A stretch of DNA of 64,000 bases from Choristoneura fumiferana (lineage: Eukaryota; Arthropoda; Insecta; Lepidoptera; Tortricidae): NCBI RefSeq assembly GCF_025370935.1, contig NC_133473.1:21566811-21630810 (forward strand), given 5' to 3'. Of this stretch, positions 1-11,085 are shown one piece after another. Positions within the stretch are counted from its first letter, which is position 1. Each line of letters starts with the position of its first letter. Made by a program: the position numbers and the translations under genes. Below the pieces are notes generated by a model that searched no databases, was not told the origin of the DNA, and saw only the letters and a list, made by a program, of their open reading frames with translations.

Positions 1-1865
1 CAAAACTAAGCATCTCAAGGGATTTCAATCAAATTTGAATTTAAATTCCAGATATTTTTAGAAACATTTTCGTTTCAAAAGCTTCAACTTTCTCCAATTG
101 AAAGAAAAGTAAAAGATTGTTAAACCTGCTAATTACTGAGTTGGAAGTTTAAAACGAGGTTAGTTAAATTTATTAGTGTTGATGGTGATTAATAGCCGGT
201 TAATATAACTTTCAGTTAATCCATCATCAGCTATCGCGATGGCAGTTAAGAATTCGTTCTTTTAAAGTATTTTGTATAAAGCGTTTTATAATAGGCTTGA
301 AGAAAACTTTGACGACTTTATTTGACTGTGTAAATAGGTGATGTGTTAGCGATTTTATTCGAATATAATAGATTTTTAAAATAGCTGTCCTAAAATGAAG
401 GTAATAAGTACCTATAGATCTTTTTCATTTACACGGAGAAATCTGACATGTCACACGAAGGTTTAATGACAGAACGACCGTAGACAGAATTTTACGGGAT
501 GTAGATCTTGATTACATTTAAGGGGATCCCATGCCCCAATGACCTTCGATCTGAATTCCTTAGTTTTCTAATGATTTTTCTAGCTTATTATATTAACAAC
601 AACGGCTTTAAGCAATAAAGTATCCCATATTTACTTCAAAGTTCATTGTTTTCGAGATGTTTGGCATCAAAGTTGAACAATTTTAGGCCAAAAAACTGGT
701 TTTCTGGCCTTAACTTTTGTGTTAATTAGTTTCAAATGAAAAACCTCGACCAGTTTTTAGAGACGTCAAAGACGAACCTAAATAATAAATATGTAGATTT
801 CGTATATGTTGGATCTTTCACGTCAATAGAGATAGATAAGTGTTTTTTTTTCAGACAATGTTTAAAAAATCATACAAAATTAAGTTTTAATTTTTTACAA
901 AATCCGGTAGATAAAAATGGAGATAAAAGATTGGAGAACCGATAGCCGTTTGACTTATAATTCTATCTGTAGTGTAAAAGTAGGAGATACGACTCAAAAC
1001 TTGTCAAAAATCGATAAAAACCTATCGGGTAGCCCCTTAATAAGCTCCCGATATTTCGATGCAGTTGCATGCATCATGATCACGCGTAGACTAGCCATAA
1101 AATTAACCACGGTGTACAAAATCTAATGTGTAGGTAGGTAGTGCCAGAAGTAAATGATGACACAGACAGCTACATGCAGGACTGGTTGCACAAAAGGAAA
1201 ATCACTGCATGACATGTTCTTGTATGCGTGACCTCAACAAACTCTGATGGCACTGCCTATATAATTACCTGTGAATTATTAAAAACTGTTATGATGTTTA
1301 CCTTCTCTGATGGAAATGTAGTTGACCCTAAATTGCAAAGCCCAAATTAAATATAGCATAAAACATTGGAAATCATTATTTTCATGAAATGTAATATGAA
1401 ATCTACACCAAAACACTACGTGACCTAACAAAGGCTTGAACATACTTTTTTCTGCCTTGGCTTAAGAAATAAATTATCAACCCACCCAAATCCAATTTGT
1501 AGTCTAACACAGAATGGGTCCAGGTCTAGACTTTCCCAACGAAGGGTTTCATTTCTTCAAATGCTAAGCTTGAATGTTCAATGTCTTCTGCCGTTTTATA
1601 CTTACCCATTGTCTTGGGAACGGGGCGACGAACTTTCCAGACCTCTGATATTCAAAAAAGTTTTATTCGATCCCTTACTCATGTCTAGGTTGTAAATAAA
1701 AAAGTTAGGAATGATATTGGAAAAATCAGTTCTGCTCCGAACTGAATATAAATTATTAAAACACATACAAAACATTCCATGAATAGGCTTCTAATAAATA
1801 AATAAATCTGAATAAATGGCTAGTATAGTATGGCTGAATAAAGCACTAAAAAAGCTTAAGTGACT
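1..1865. other. No gene recognised; AT-rich non-coding DNA
   Basis: Open frames are all under about 70 codons, overlap out of frame and match no family I recognise. No splice-bounded exon or terminal repeat was identified. Probably intergenic or intronic. Confidence 0.5.
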
Positions 1866-2120
1866 AAATAAGAAACAAACGAGCTGAGATATGTGGTGCA
1901 TGATATTCGTGTCTGTACCTCTGTCCAGTGGTGGTGTAGCGATATAGCGCGTGGCACGGAACAGACTTGGGTTCGATTCCCAGCGCTGGTCTATTTTTCT
2001 GGTTTTTCTGTGCATCTATGTTTCAGTTGGTATTTTCGATATGAGTTTTACGAGATGACCGTAAAAGTAACAAAATTTGGAGTCGAAATAAAAAATACAA
2101 AAAGACTCCAAAAACCAATC
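1866..2120 (+). mobile_element. tRNA-derived SINE, family A, copy 1
   Basis: A tRNA-like head (about 1921-1993) carries a pol III A box resembling TGGTGTAGCG and a perfect B box GGTTCGATTCC, followed by a tail with TTTTTCTGGTTTTTCTGTGC and ending in ACTCCAAAAACCAATC. The same head and tail recur at 30886-31314, 57975-59129 and, reversed, at 63226-63471. This copy is the most diverged and lacks the long 5' body of the two youngest copies. No clean target-site duplication was found. It is not a tRNA gene: the acceptor arm does not close and the retroposon tail follows directly. Confidence 0.8.
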
Positions 2121-3230
2121 TTAGACTTTTATTGTACAAACTCTTTGTTAACCCTTTCTTGGTATTTTACTATTGCATAAATTGAAGATAATTTTGTGAA
2201 GTGTCATAAAACACCATTAAAAACGATATTTTAATAATGAATCAAAGATTAATCTGCCGACAAAACGAAAGAGAACCTGTCATTTATTCTTTAAACTTCG
2301 GCAAAAAGAGGGTTCAAATTTAAAATTGAAAGTAGCCCAACGATTTTAATTTCTAATTCTAACAATTACGCCGATGATTTGCGACGGAAGTTTGCATCCG
2401 ATCGCAATCCCTTTAATTCTTTCAATGATTCATCATCAAAATTCACTGTTTGTTCCTTTGAAACTTTTCAAAGATTATTTTCGTAGCGCGAGGCTTAAGC
2501 ATAGGCGTCTAGGATCATAATTCAATTTATCTATATTTGCATATGCGTATTGATTTAATTTGAGACATGAAAAAATTACGATTCCTAACACCATTGACTT
2601 TTTCGATCTATTGATCGAATATTATAAATAAATAAATAAATTATTATTAATATACGGATGATGACCGGTCTCATAATAAAATAGAAACTAAAAGTTAAAC
2701 GCTTGAAATAAACCTCTACACTTAAACGATGTAAAATACCACTATCATTTAAATTTAATCTAATATAAAAAAAGAGTCGCAAATCACTAAAAATAAGCTG
2801 ACTCCCTACGCTACGGTCTTTCTTTTTTTTGCCATAAAACAAGCAATTATTTTACCTATGCAAGGTGAAGGAGCCTCTAAATTTTAAAGTTCGTTTATTT
2901 ATTTATTTTTGGCAGATTATATTAGAATATACTTAAAATATAAATTTAATTTCTTGATTGGTCAGTTTTGAGCGATTTAGAATAAAACCAGAATTCACTT
3001 GTGACTTTACCTAAATCGCTCTCAGTTTATACCTTGTTTGACAACAGTCCTGTCAATCCTACCCTTCCGCATTAGTCGGCATTTTGTGCCACCGTCATTG
3101 TTAGGCGAAATTTTAATAAAGCTTAGATTTGTAGATGCTCAGCAAGAAATATTTCTTTGTTTTCCAATTAAGTCATCCAGCGGCGGAGGCAGTTTATTAA
3201 AAAAAAACCGTCACGGACCCCCATTTTGAA
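2121..3230. other. No gene recognised
   Basis: AT-rich sequence with only short, overlapping open frames. Nothing supportable was seen. Confidence 0.5.
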
Positions 3231-3420
3231 GGGTTCGAAAAAACATCAATATCAAGGTTTTGATTTTGGTACTTTTCGTAGTCTTAAACGAAAAAGGAAC
3301 CCTTATAGTTTTGTCCGTCCGTCCATCCGTCCGTATGTCACAGTATTTTTTTTAAACTACAAGACTTAAGAAATTTGAAAATGAAAAGTACCGTAATGGC
3401 CACTTATTAGTTCGAGGGGG
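3231..3420. repeat. Fragment of a GGTTCC-type dispersed repeat
   Basis: Contains GGGTTC and GGAACCC near each other in inverted orientation, followed by a (GTCC)n-like run GTCCGTCCGTCCATCCGTCC. The same signature occurs in the longer dispersed repeats at 19596-20210 and 46215-46822. Boundaries are approximate. Confidence 0.45.
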
Positions 3421-3589
3421 GAGGGGGCACTACATCTAAAATATATGTACTTATATTTTGCATACTTAAACGTATATCGTATGGCACTGTAAACATATAG
3501 ACTTATTTTTCGCATAGCGTTACAGTTTTATTTACATACGTCGCATTCGTATACTGAAACGTGCTTCGTAGCAACTCAACTGCAGCATA

Positions 3590-3735
3590 CGTACCAAACA
3601 TCACACATTCACAGCAGCCCCTCCACCTCCACACTGTAAGAACGCACACAAATCACACAAACCCATTTATCATCACTACCACACAACACTGTTGCGTTTC
3701 GACCTCATTTCGACTTCATCCTCAGAAAATTTTAA
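3590..3735 (+). repeat. LINE 3'-region fragment
   Basis: CA-rich sequence containing CCACCTCCACACTGTAAGAA. A reverse-complement relative lies at 39125-39290. It resembles the 3' non-coding part of moth non-LTR retrotransposons; no reverse transcriptase sequence is attached. Confidence 0.5.
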
Positions 3736-4844
3736 GCAAAAAGCCACGTGTGGCACATATTTCGACAAGTCCTTTAAGAACACTAAGGTTTCTTAAATTG
3801 TATCTTTTGAAAGAAAGAAAGAAAAAAAATGGTTTATTTACGGCTCCAAACAGTACCACCACCAAACACTTATTTTGATATAATTATGCCAAGATGAAAA
3901 AAGGTACAGCATAGTGAAAATCGACCGGGTAAGCCATACGGAGCAATAATGCTGACTGTAAAATATCATTCACTTCTATTCCAAAGCCGTTCAAACTCAA
4001 TCACCTCCCAAATAATTTGAAAACAGCGAATTTTCCAAATTACGCAAACAACCAACTTGAGCGCTCACTTGTTAGCAAGATATTTCATTCTAAAGGATAT
4101 CCTGCAAAATTACCGTGCCAAAGACAAAACATTAATTCAGAAATAATTAAAGAAACGATTAAAGCGTCTCAACCCTGCGCGGCACCCGAAAATTGCTAGG
4201 GCTGTCGCAAGCAATAAACTTTGCTCAGGAATTTCATTAGTTTCGTTCTATAAATTAAGAGGTTATGCTCGCGTGTGTCGGCCCTGCTATTACCTCGTCT
4301 GCGAGAGGTGTAATGAAGAACCTTTTGCTAAGGACTGGGGCGGCGAGCTGCAATGCGATATGGACGTGACAATAATATTTTTCGTCACACTTGCACGTCG
4401 TAGCGTCATAACAAAGAGCTAGCATGATTGCAATGCTCAAAATAAAACACGTGGGTTTTTTTTTGCGTTACAGCCCTAGGGTCACAAAAGTTTTTTCGTA
4501 CAGGTTCAAGTTCAAGCAAAGAGTTATAACAAACAAAAACATTAAGTATAACTTTTAACAATTATGCAAGCCGATATGGACCCATGAGTTTCACTAACTT
4601 GTATAAGATCTTACAGGACAGCGGATAGAGTAATCAATCCCTTGAAAAACTTCAATAAGTTTTTTTTAATAGTATTTCAAACTAGAATTTACTTACTGCT
4701 TCGCACGTTTCATCCATTAGAGTTAGCAGGTGAATTCAAATTCCAGGATTTTACTTCATTCTGTAGGAATTCACTAAAGTTGTATATAAAACACCTGTGC
4801 GTTAGTGACTCTAAACCCAGTAGTAAATTATTTAAGATTTTTAA
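3736..4844. other. No gene recognised
   Basis: Small open frames at 4017-4199 (+) and 4255-4440 (-) show no recognisable domain. No repeat boundary identified. Confidence 0.45.
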
Positions 4845-5225
4845 GCCGATCCCGTGAGAACACCGGGATAAAAAGGAGCCTATTTGTTATTCCAAATGAA
4901 AGTTATATATGTACCTTCACCCAAACTCGTCCACCCATTTTAGCATAAAGAAGTAACTTTTGAACATGAAACTACCGTGAGACTCACTCATATTAAATAT
5001 AACGACCCGGATAACTCACGTCTCAAATCGAGTTTAGCAGAGTGCGCGTGTTGCAGCAGCCGCTGAGTCGCGTTGCTCCGAAGACGAAGGGCTACGGATT
5101 AGCCCGAAACATGTCGAGCTAAACTCGATTTGAGACGTGAGTTATCCGGGTCGTTATATTTAATATAAAGAAGTAACAATCATGCACGCATACTCACAAA
5201 CTTTCGCGTTTATAATATTAGAATC
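4845..5225 (+). repeat. Non-LTR 3' tail (GGGATAAAA type), split by a foldback retroposon
   Basis: Left part has GGGATAAAAAGGAGCC and the right part ends in ACTTTCGCGTTTATAATATT, the usual order in this moth repeat (compare 10590-10945 and 61146-61380). The two parts are separated by the insertion at 4958-5164, flanked by a 13-bp duplication. Confidence 0.7.
4958..5164 (+). mobile_element. Foldback retroposon, copy A
   Basis: A 207-bp insertion flanked by a perfect 13-bp target-site duplication, ATAAAGAAGTAAC (4945-4957 and 5165-5177). It starts with a unique leader containing ACTACCGTGAGACTCACTCA, then an arm beginning TTAAATATAACGACCCGG; the same arm returns inverted at the 3' end, finishing at CCGGGTCGTTATATTTAA. 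There is no poly(A) tail or pol III box. A duplication of this length is typical of LINE-driven target-primed insertion rather than of a cut-and-paste MITE. Copies B (7821-7901) and C (29247-29734) share leader and 3' end. Confidence 0.75.
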
Positions 5226-5434
5226 AGTAGAGCAGTAAATCGATTTTTCCTAGCTCATTGTAACAAGTTAGTCAAAATAGCTGGCTTGTCGTCTTATTGC
5301 GTCCCGGCTGCCGGGTTTTTACAAGCCGCTCGTTAGCGCCGTTATGGCTGACGCAAGGGCTACTAGCCATTATCACGGAGATGTAAAGCTTAGCTACCGA
5401 GTTTATTTTCAGCATCCTTTAACCGTTGTTGACG
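5226..5434. other. No gene recognised
   Basis: Short unassigned stretch; CCCGGCTGCCGGG is a small palindrome with no evident role. Confidence 0.4.
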
Positions 5435-5457
5435 ACTCAAACTCAAACTCAAACTCA
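5435..5457. repeat. Hexanucleotide microsatellite (ACTCAA)n
   Basis: About four tandem copies of ACTCAA next to a reversed LINE 3' end; simple repeats of this kind often cap LINE 3' ends. Confidence 0.8.
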
Positions 5458-5660
5458 CAACATTTATTGACAAGAAAAACACACAACATCACAACAAAAA
5501 CACAGTAAAAACATATATAGGAGAAGAGAGGTAAATAAGAGACATTGTGCTGTAGTGTGATGCCAAAAGGACTCAGCTCAGCATGTGCCGTAGCCCTGTA
5601 ACCAGAGCTGCAGCGCTGGTTTTCAGCTGAACCCCGGTGAGTGTGCACCCACGTAACTGA
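5458..5660 (-). repeat. LINE 3'-region fragment, reversed
   Basis: The reverse strand carries CAGCGCTGCAGCTCTGG near a long AC/AT-rich end. A related fragment is at 8553-8680 on the plus strand. Non-coding 3' part of a non-LTR element by comparison with its partner copy. Confidence 0.5.
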
Positions 5661-6139
5661 ACGCGTAATTATTGGGGGAAAAGAAAAAAAAACTATATAT
5701 GATAAATCATGACAAATATAAGAATTATAAAATACCTATAAACATATATATGCGTGGAAATTTGTACAAGATGATTTAAAAATAAAATAAAAGAGTAGCA
5801 ATAAATTCAATAACGACAATAATAATATTAAACAATAATAAGTATTTAGCGTATTGAGAAAATTTGTCACTGAGTACAACAAATAAATTAAATAAGAGGA
5901 GTACACAGTAGCAATAACTAATTCATAAACCTAAACGATATCGCATATGTAATACAATTTAAGTAAAATAAAATTAGGGACGCCTCAAATAAGTTGGAAC
6001 AACTCGGCCACCAACAGGTTGTTCTTTTTGGTAATCAAAAAGATGCTTCTTCAGCTTTACTTTAAATGTGTGTTTGCACATTGGTAGACGTAGAGGTGGC
6101 TATGTATACCTGTGACAAACGGTCCAGTTAAGTAGGTGC
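5661..6139. other. No gene recognised
   Basis: AT-rich; no coding signal or repeat boundary seen. Confidence 0.45.
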
Positions 6140-6361
6140 AACTTCGAGAAAGAGATCACTCGTCGAATCCGACTCGGCTGGGCAACGGTCGGGAAGCTTC
6201 GCAGTGTCTTTTCATCCAAATTACCGCAGTGTTTGAAGTCAAAAGTCTTTGACCATTGTGTGTTGCCAGTGTTGACATACGGATCTGAGACGTGGGCGCC
6301 AACGATGGGTCTCATAAGGAAAAAGTCACCCAGAGGGCTATTTTCCAGAATCACTCATATG
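6140..6361 (+). pseudogene. LINE reverse transcriptase C-terminal fragment (RTE-like)
   Basis: An open frame on the plus strand reads through RRIRLGWATVGKL, KVFDHCVLPVLTYGSETWA and MGLIR. The order arginine-rich RLGW, VLP, TYGSETW is characteristic of the region just after the polymerase palm in RTE-type LINEs that are common in moths. Only about 70 codons survive; upstream and downstream frames are lost, and after MGLIR the frame slips. The catalytic palm (FADD/YADD) and the endonuclease are absent, so this is a dead 5'-truncated copy. Family assignment rests on motif resemblance. Confidence 0.75.
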
Positions 6362-7544
6362 TAGGAAGTCGAAGTACTGGCTGTGCGATAACTCCTAAAG
6401 CTATTACCGCAGTGGCGGCGCGCCCTAACTTCATGAGCGATGGGGTGTTTGTGCGCTAAGTTAATGTTATTGCGGCGAAATATTATGGTAGCATACGTTA
6501 TTACTCACTGTTACCATGTTGGTTACCTATTTTTATTTCACTGATTTATTGGTATGGTGGTCGCTGCTGAGTTGAGAAAATGCTGGTGGCAAAATCGCGA
6601 AGATTTAAAAAAAAGATGTGTTCGAGAAAAAAACAATAAGAAAATCTTCAATAAATATGTACCATGGGACACTTGACTCTAATTGACCTAGTCCCAAAGT
6701 AAGCAAGGCTTGTGTTATGGTATGTACTAGGCAACGGATAAACATAAGATACATTTTTAAATATACATTAAAGATCCAAGACTCGATAACGATTACAATT
6801 AATAAAGAATCGTTGAGATTAAAATAGTTTTCTATAAACATTAAATTCCATCCAAATCGTTCCCTCCGTTATAGAGCTAAGTTCTCGCCCAAACATAAAT
6901 TTAAATATATTGTTAAATTTATGAATTACACCTTCTTGCATTTTGCCAAAAAAATCTCGTATCTCAAATCAATACGTTAACAAAATCGTCCCATCGAATA
7001 AGGCGCATAAAGTTCACTTTGAAAAATTATAAATTTGAAGTTACGGGCTTTTTTAAAAGTAGTGACGATTTCATTTATTATAATTTCTCATTAATTTTTT
7101 TTGTAGCCACAAGCATAGTCATGCTCATGTTAGAAAATTCAATTCAAATTAAACATTTCTCAACTCTCCGGTATAAAGAAAAGAAAAACGGCACTTGTTA
7201 TGATTTTTTCAAGATAAATACAACTTTCTGGTATAAAACAAAACTTAACCGCCGCACCGCTACGCTAACTTCTTATCTTAGCAACTTTAAAAAAGGTGTT
7301 ATCTTGACTTATTAGATAATTCTCGTTTGATTTACTACCGAGAGAGGGCACTGTAGCTAAAAGTCACGATGATTAATTACAGCGTTATCTTTCTGACTCG
7401 CTTTTTCGAGTTCCGTATTCTGAAAGGTGAAAAAACCCTTATGGGCAATCTGTTGTCCGTTTGTCTATCTTTCAAGATAGATTTTCTCAAGAACTGATGG
7501 AGGTATCAAGTTTAAAATTAATCTGTAGCAATAATAATTGAAGG
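6362..7544. other. No gene recognised; one small dispersed-repeat fragment
   Basis: Mostly unassigned AT-rich DNA. Around 7411-7500 the sequence CGAGTTCCGTATTCTG and the following TTGTCCGTTTGTCTATC resemble the GGTTCC-type repeat family. No exon supported. Confidence 0.4.
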
Positions 7545-7725
7545 CAGGAGTTTCTCGAACTGGACCGGGAGACGAGCTGGTAGGCCTCCAACAAGACGGA
7601 GCGACGACCTGTTTAAGATCGTGGGATCGCGGTGGATGCGGAAAGCACAAGACCGGTCTGAGTGGAGAGCCTTTTGCGGGAGGCGTATGTCCAACAGTGG
7701 ATGTCTTTCGGCTGACATGATGACG
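7545..7725 (+). pseudogene. LINE (RTE-like) C-terminal remnant and tail
   Basis: Encodes in broken frame a DDL...VGSRWMRKAQDRSEWRA block and ends with CCAACAGTGGATGTC followed by GGCTGACATGATGA, the standard 3' end of RTE-like LINEs in this window (compare 47395-47525, 50075-50370, 55003-55275). Stop codons and a shift break the frame. Confidence 0.7.
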
Positions 7726-7820
7726 AATAAGAATTGGTCTCTTATCTGTTCCTTTGAAAAAGTAAAGGCGTGTGTGCTTTTTATGCAACTAGGTGTGCAA
7801 TTTTTACGACTTTCCTCGAG

Positions 7821-7901
7821 ACTACCGTGAGACTCACTCATGTTAAATGAAAATAAGTGCGATTTAAGACGTGAGTTATCCGTTACAATATCATTTAATA
7901 T
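7821..7901 (+). mobile_element. Foldback retroposon, copy B (internally deleted)
   Basis: An 81-bp copy with the family leader ACTACCGTGAGACTCACTCA and the 3' arm (AAGACGTGAGTTATCCG, ending ATTTAATAT). The left arm is almost gone. It is flanked by a 13-bp duplication with one mismatch, GACTTTCCTCGAG (7808-7820) and GACTTTCGTCGAG (7902-7914), which independently confirms the ends seen in copies A and C. Confidence 0.7.
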
Positions 7902-7939
7902 GACTTTCGTCGAGATTTTTGTGAAATCCCAAAAATTCT

Positions 7940-8122
7940 ATGAGGGCCAAAATCTATGAGGGACAGACGAAATTTCGCTAGATGGCGTTAGCATCGTGGG
8001 TTTTTTTGACGTTACGGTCTTGCTTATAAACTAAATGAGCCAATTGCACGCAAGACCGTAACGTCAAAAAAACCTCACGATGCTAACGCGATCTATTATT
8101 TCGCCTGTCTTTTAGCCCTCAT
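7940..8122. mobile_element. MITE with ~75-bp terminal inverted repeats
   Basis: Left ATGAGGGCCAAAA matches right TTTTAGCCCTCAT as an inverted repeat. The inner part TTTTTTTGACGTTACGGTC / GACCGTAACGTCAAAAAAA is perfect, with TAGCATCGTG / CACGATGCTA beside it. The loop is about 25 nt. No coding capacity. No clear target-site duplication was found, so the superfamily is undecided. Confidence 0.75.
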
Positions 8123-10589
8123 TGAACTGCTTACGTGCGCGAAGCAGAGTAAACGCTAGTCAGCAATATTAATACAATTCGACTATTATTATAATAAACT
8201 TCCTGGACTATTAACGTTACCACGTTACCACGTAGGTTAACCTAAACCTACATAAAGTTTCAGTTTTCACTCAGGGCCGGAATTATTCAGTACATGCGCC
8301 TCGGAACAACCGTTGCGCGCACGTGCGTTGGAAATTTACTATGTCTTATACAATAAGATGTCCTCTGGGCAGAGAGCACACACCAGTTAGTGAATTGTTG
8401 CACGCGCGATCATAAATTAATATAAATAACATGGACAATAGAAACCAATTGACCAACACCAAGCAAAGCTTTTGTATTATTTATTTTTATTATTATGGAT
8501 ACAAACAACAGATCAATAAATAGGAGGAATAAGTACGTTTAAAGGATCATACTGAAAACCAGCGCTGCGGCTTGCCGTGGCAACACGATGAGTATGGCCC
8601 TTTTTGCTTCTTTCGGCACAATGTCTTTTTCTTTTCTTTCTTTGTAGTATGTAAGAGTATGTAATAAGTTGTCTTATTTTTAATTGTATTTTTTTCTTTT
8701 TGCTGTGCCGAAATTTGGAAACAAATTTATTCTTTATTCTCTTTATCTCTTCATTGTATTGCCCTCTCAGGGCCAAACGCGGTACCTATTAAAAAAACAG
8801 ATTTCTAAATGATGCCAAAGTGATTTTTGTTTTGATGCAAAGTATGTCTCAGAAGCGACCGACAAGAATGTATGAATTAAATGGTTGTCAGAAATTGTAA
8901 AAGCGTGCATTAGTTGTTTGTCCCGAGGCAACATTTCATGTACCCTGTGTTAATTGTCAATTTGAGTAGCTGAAAACAGGTAAGTACAATAATTTCAAAA
9001 TTTTATTGCTCTTCAAACTAAGTTACCATTGGAGCATCCATTTTGATAAATGTTATGCATCATTCATAATTTTATAATCCAACCTCAATTTATCGTTGCT
9101 AACGAAAAAAATTCAGATAATCTGGGTCCATATCGGCTCCCAAAATTGTTAAAAGTGTTAGTGAATTGTTTGTTCAACTTTTATTTTCTATAGTTCCATT
9201 AATTGTATGGGAATGAAATAAAACTAACCTAGCCTAACTTATAGAGTTCTATGGGAAGATCATTTGAAAATTTCTGAAAAATATACCTACTGGTTTAACG
9301 GCGAAAAAATAATGATAAACATTATGCCTTTAAAAAAGCTTAGTGCCATGTACTGGAAGCGCTTCTAAATACCTAATAAATTTTTCAGGTTGTACAATAC
9401 TTATTGAATTTTTGCCATACTTTGCGAACGGCCCGCTCGGTTTCCAACAACCGATCAGGCTGTTCCACTAAACACAAGGTGTCTCAGACAGTCGGTAAAT
9501 TATGTATTTTACTGTGTTCCGAACCAATTTCATAAGCTGAAGATTGCGATGAGGCTTTGTGCGGCCTTATTTATTTATTAAGGTCTTGGTTATCTGATTT
9601 GGGGAAGTTTGCATGGAGGTGATAAAGTGAGGATTGTGTGGTTGGCAGGTGCGTCCGGGGTTTGTATTGTATATCCATAATATTATTACACATGCGAAAT
9701 TAACTTTGTCTGTCTGTGTGTTACCTCTTGAGGTTTAAACCGCTAATTCAATTTAGAAATATTTGATATGAAACACAAAAACAAAATAAACACGACAAAA
9801 GTCGAAACAAAAGTCAAAATTTTTGTTCTGGTATTCGTAGTAGGCAGCAAAGAGCTATTTTAATCGTTAATGTTTATTTGGGCAAAAAACCGGTACATTG
9901 ACCAAAAAATATGCCACTATTAAATTATACAATAGAATACCTAACACATACAAAAAAAAAACCTAGTACATGTCATGTCATGTTTACATGTCATTTTTTA
10001 TACTCTGCTAAGAAGAATGCGCCGCAAGAAAAATGGCAGAAAGTTTTTTTTTTCAAAACAAAAATGATATTATAACCGAACTCTTTTAATTATTCAATCT
10101 AGCAAAACATAGTAAAAATAAAGAGTAAAATATTATTGATAAAAAAATAAAAATTACAGGATATAGAGATCCTTTTAAGTTCCTAACTCTAAAAATCCTA
10201 AAGAAAGACAGATAATAGTTTTTATCCCGGTAAAATAGTATGCGGATTAAGGTCATATTATATAATAAACTCGTCCCAATACTTTGCTTGCGGGTGACTA
10301 TTTTTTCTCAACTCTAAAGGTTCAACATTCTTTAAACGTCTTACATAATTTTTGGGTCCATAAAATTTCCCTAACTAACTAAAGGATTCTTTCGTAAAGT
10401 TTCAACAGTTCGCTTATTTTATGCCCATCCTTGCACCAGAAGTTAGCAACTATGCCTGGCGTAAAATTAATTATACACTTGATAAGCTGGTAGATATTTG
10501 AACCTTAAAGTAAGAAGAAAATGTCTTACGTTTGCATGAAAAAAATGTATAGGAATACTTTAAATAGGTTGTAAACTTTTATTTATATT
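8123..10589. other. No gene recognised; scattered LINE-tail fragments
   Basis: A LINE 3' fragment lies near 8553-8680 (AAAACCAGCGCTGCGGC) and a reversed tail near 9670-9760 (CATAATATTATTACACATGCG then TGTCTGTCTGTGTGTTACC). The rest is unassigned AT-rich DNA with no credible exon. Confidence 0.45.
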
Positions 10590-10945
10590 GAACTAAAGTT
10601 TACCCGCGGTTTTGCTTGCGTAAACTATTCGATCTGGTAGTTAAAGTTGAAATTCCGGTATTTTACAAAATTCCCCTGTAATGTATATTGTGGTCTTCAT
10701 TGAGGTTGTGCAAAGAACAACTGTCCAATATTTCAAGACTCTAAACGCAGCGGTTGTAATTTCGAAATTCTATCCCGATTCGTAGGAATATCGGGATAAA
10801 AGGTATCTTATGTTTTAATGCAGGTTACAAACTAACTTTTTGGTAAATTTCATCCAAATCCGTCAAGCCGTTTCAGCGTGAAGAAGTAACAAACATAGGT
10901 ACTCAAAAACTTTCGCATTTATAATTTAGTAGGAAAACGGTGAAG
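10590..10945 (+). repeat. Non-LTR 3' tail (GGGATAAAA type)
   Basis: Contains TACCCGCGG, GGGATAAAAGGTATC, AATTTCATCCAAATCCGTC and ends in ACTTTCGCATTTATAATTTAGTAGG (split here: ACTTTCGCATTT, AGTAGG). It abuts the SINE fragment that the gypsy element entered. Confidence 0.7.
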
Positions 10946-10951
10946 GAAAAA

Positions 10952-11071
10952 TGTCACATATTTGATTTGAATGGTTTCTTAGTTACAGTTGTTGATGACT
11001 TGGACTGTCATTCATAATATATGTTTATCGTAATAAGGTGATGTACATTTTATTAATTTAATTACTTAACA
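10952..11071 (+). repeat. 5' LTR of the gypsy element
   Basis: 120 bp, starting TGTCACATATTTG and ending TTACTTAACA, identical by eye to the copy at 15140-15259. Short for an LTR; no TATA box was confidently placed. Identity of the LTRs implies recent insertion or gene conversion. Confidence 0.93.
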
Positions 11072-11074
11072 AAT

Positions 11075-11085
11075 TGGCGACGATG
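11075..11085 (+). promoter_or_regulatory. Primer-binding site of the gypsy element
   Basis: TGGCGACGATG lies three bases after the LTR end, the position and TGG start expected for pairing with the 3' CCA end of a tRNA. Its last three bases are the ATG of gag. Confidence 0.65.

Noticed and set aside
4958..5164. piggyBac-type MITE with TTAA duplications
   Set aside because: TTAA does flank the inverted arms, but the shared leader lies outside the left TTAA and a 13-bp duplication lies outside the whole unit.
7465..7841. Two overlapping 107-codon minus-strand frames
   Set aside because: Both lie largely antisense to a LINE C-terminal remnant at 7545-7725 and overlap each other in different frames.
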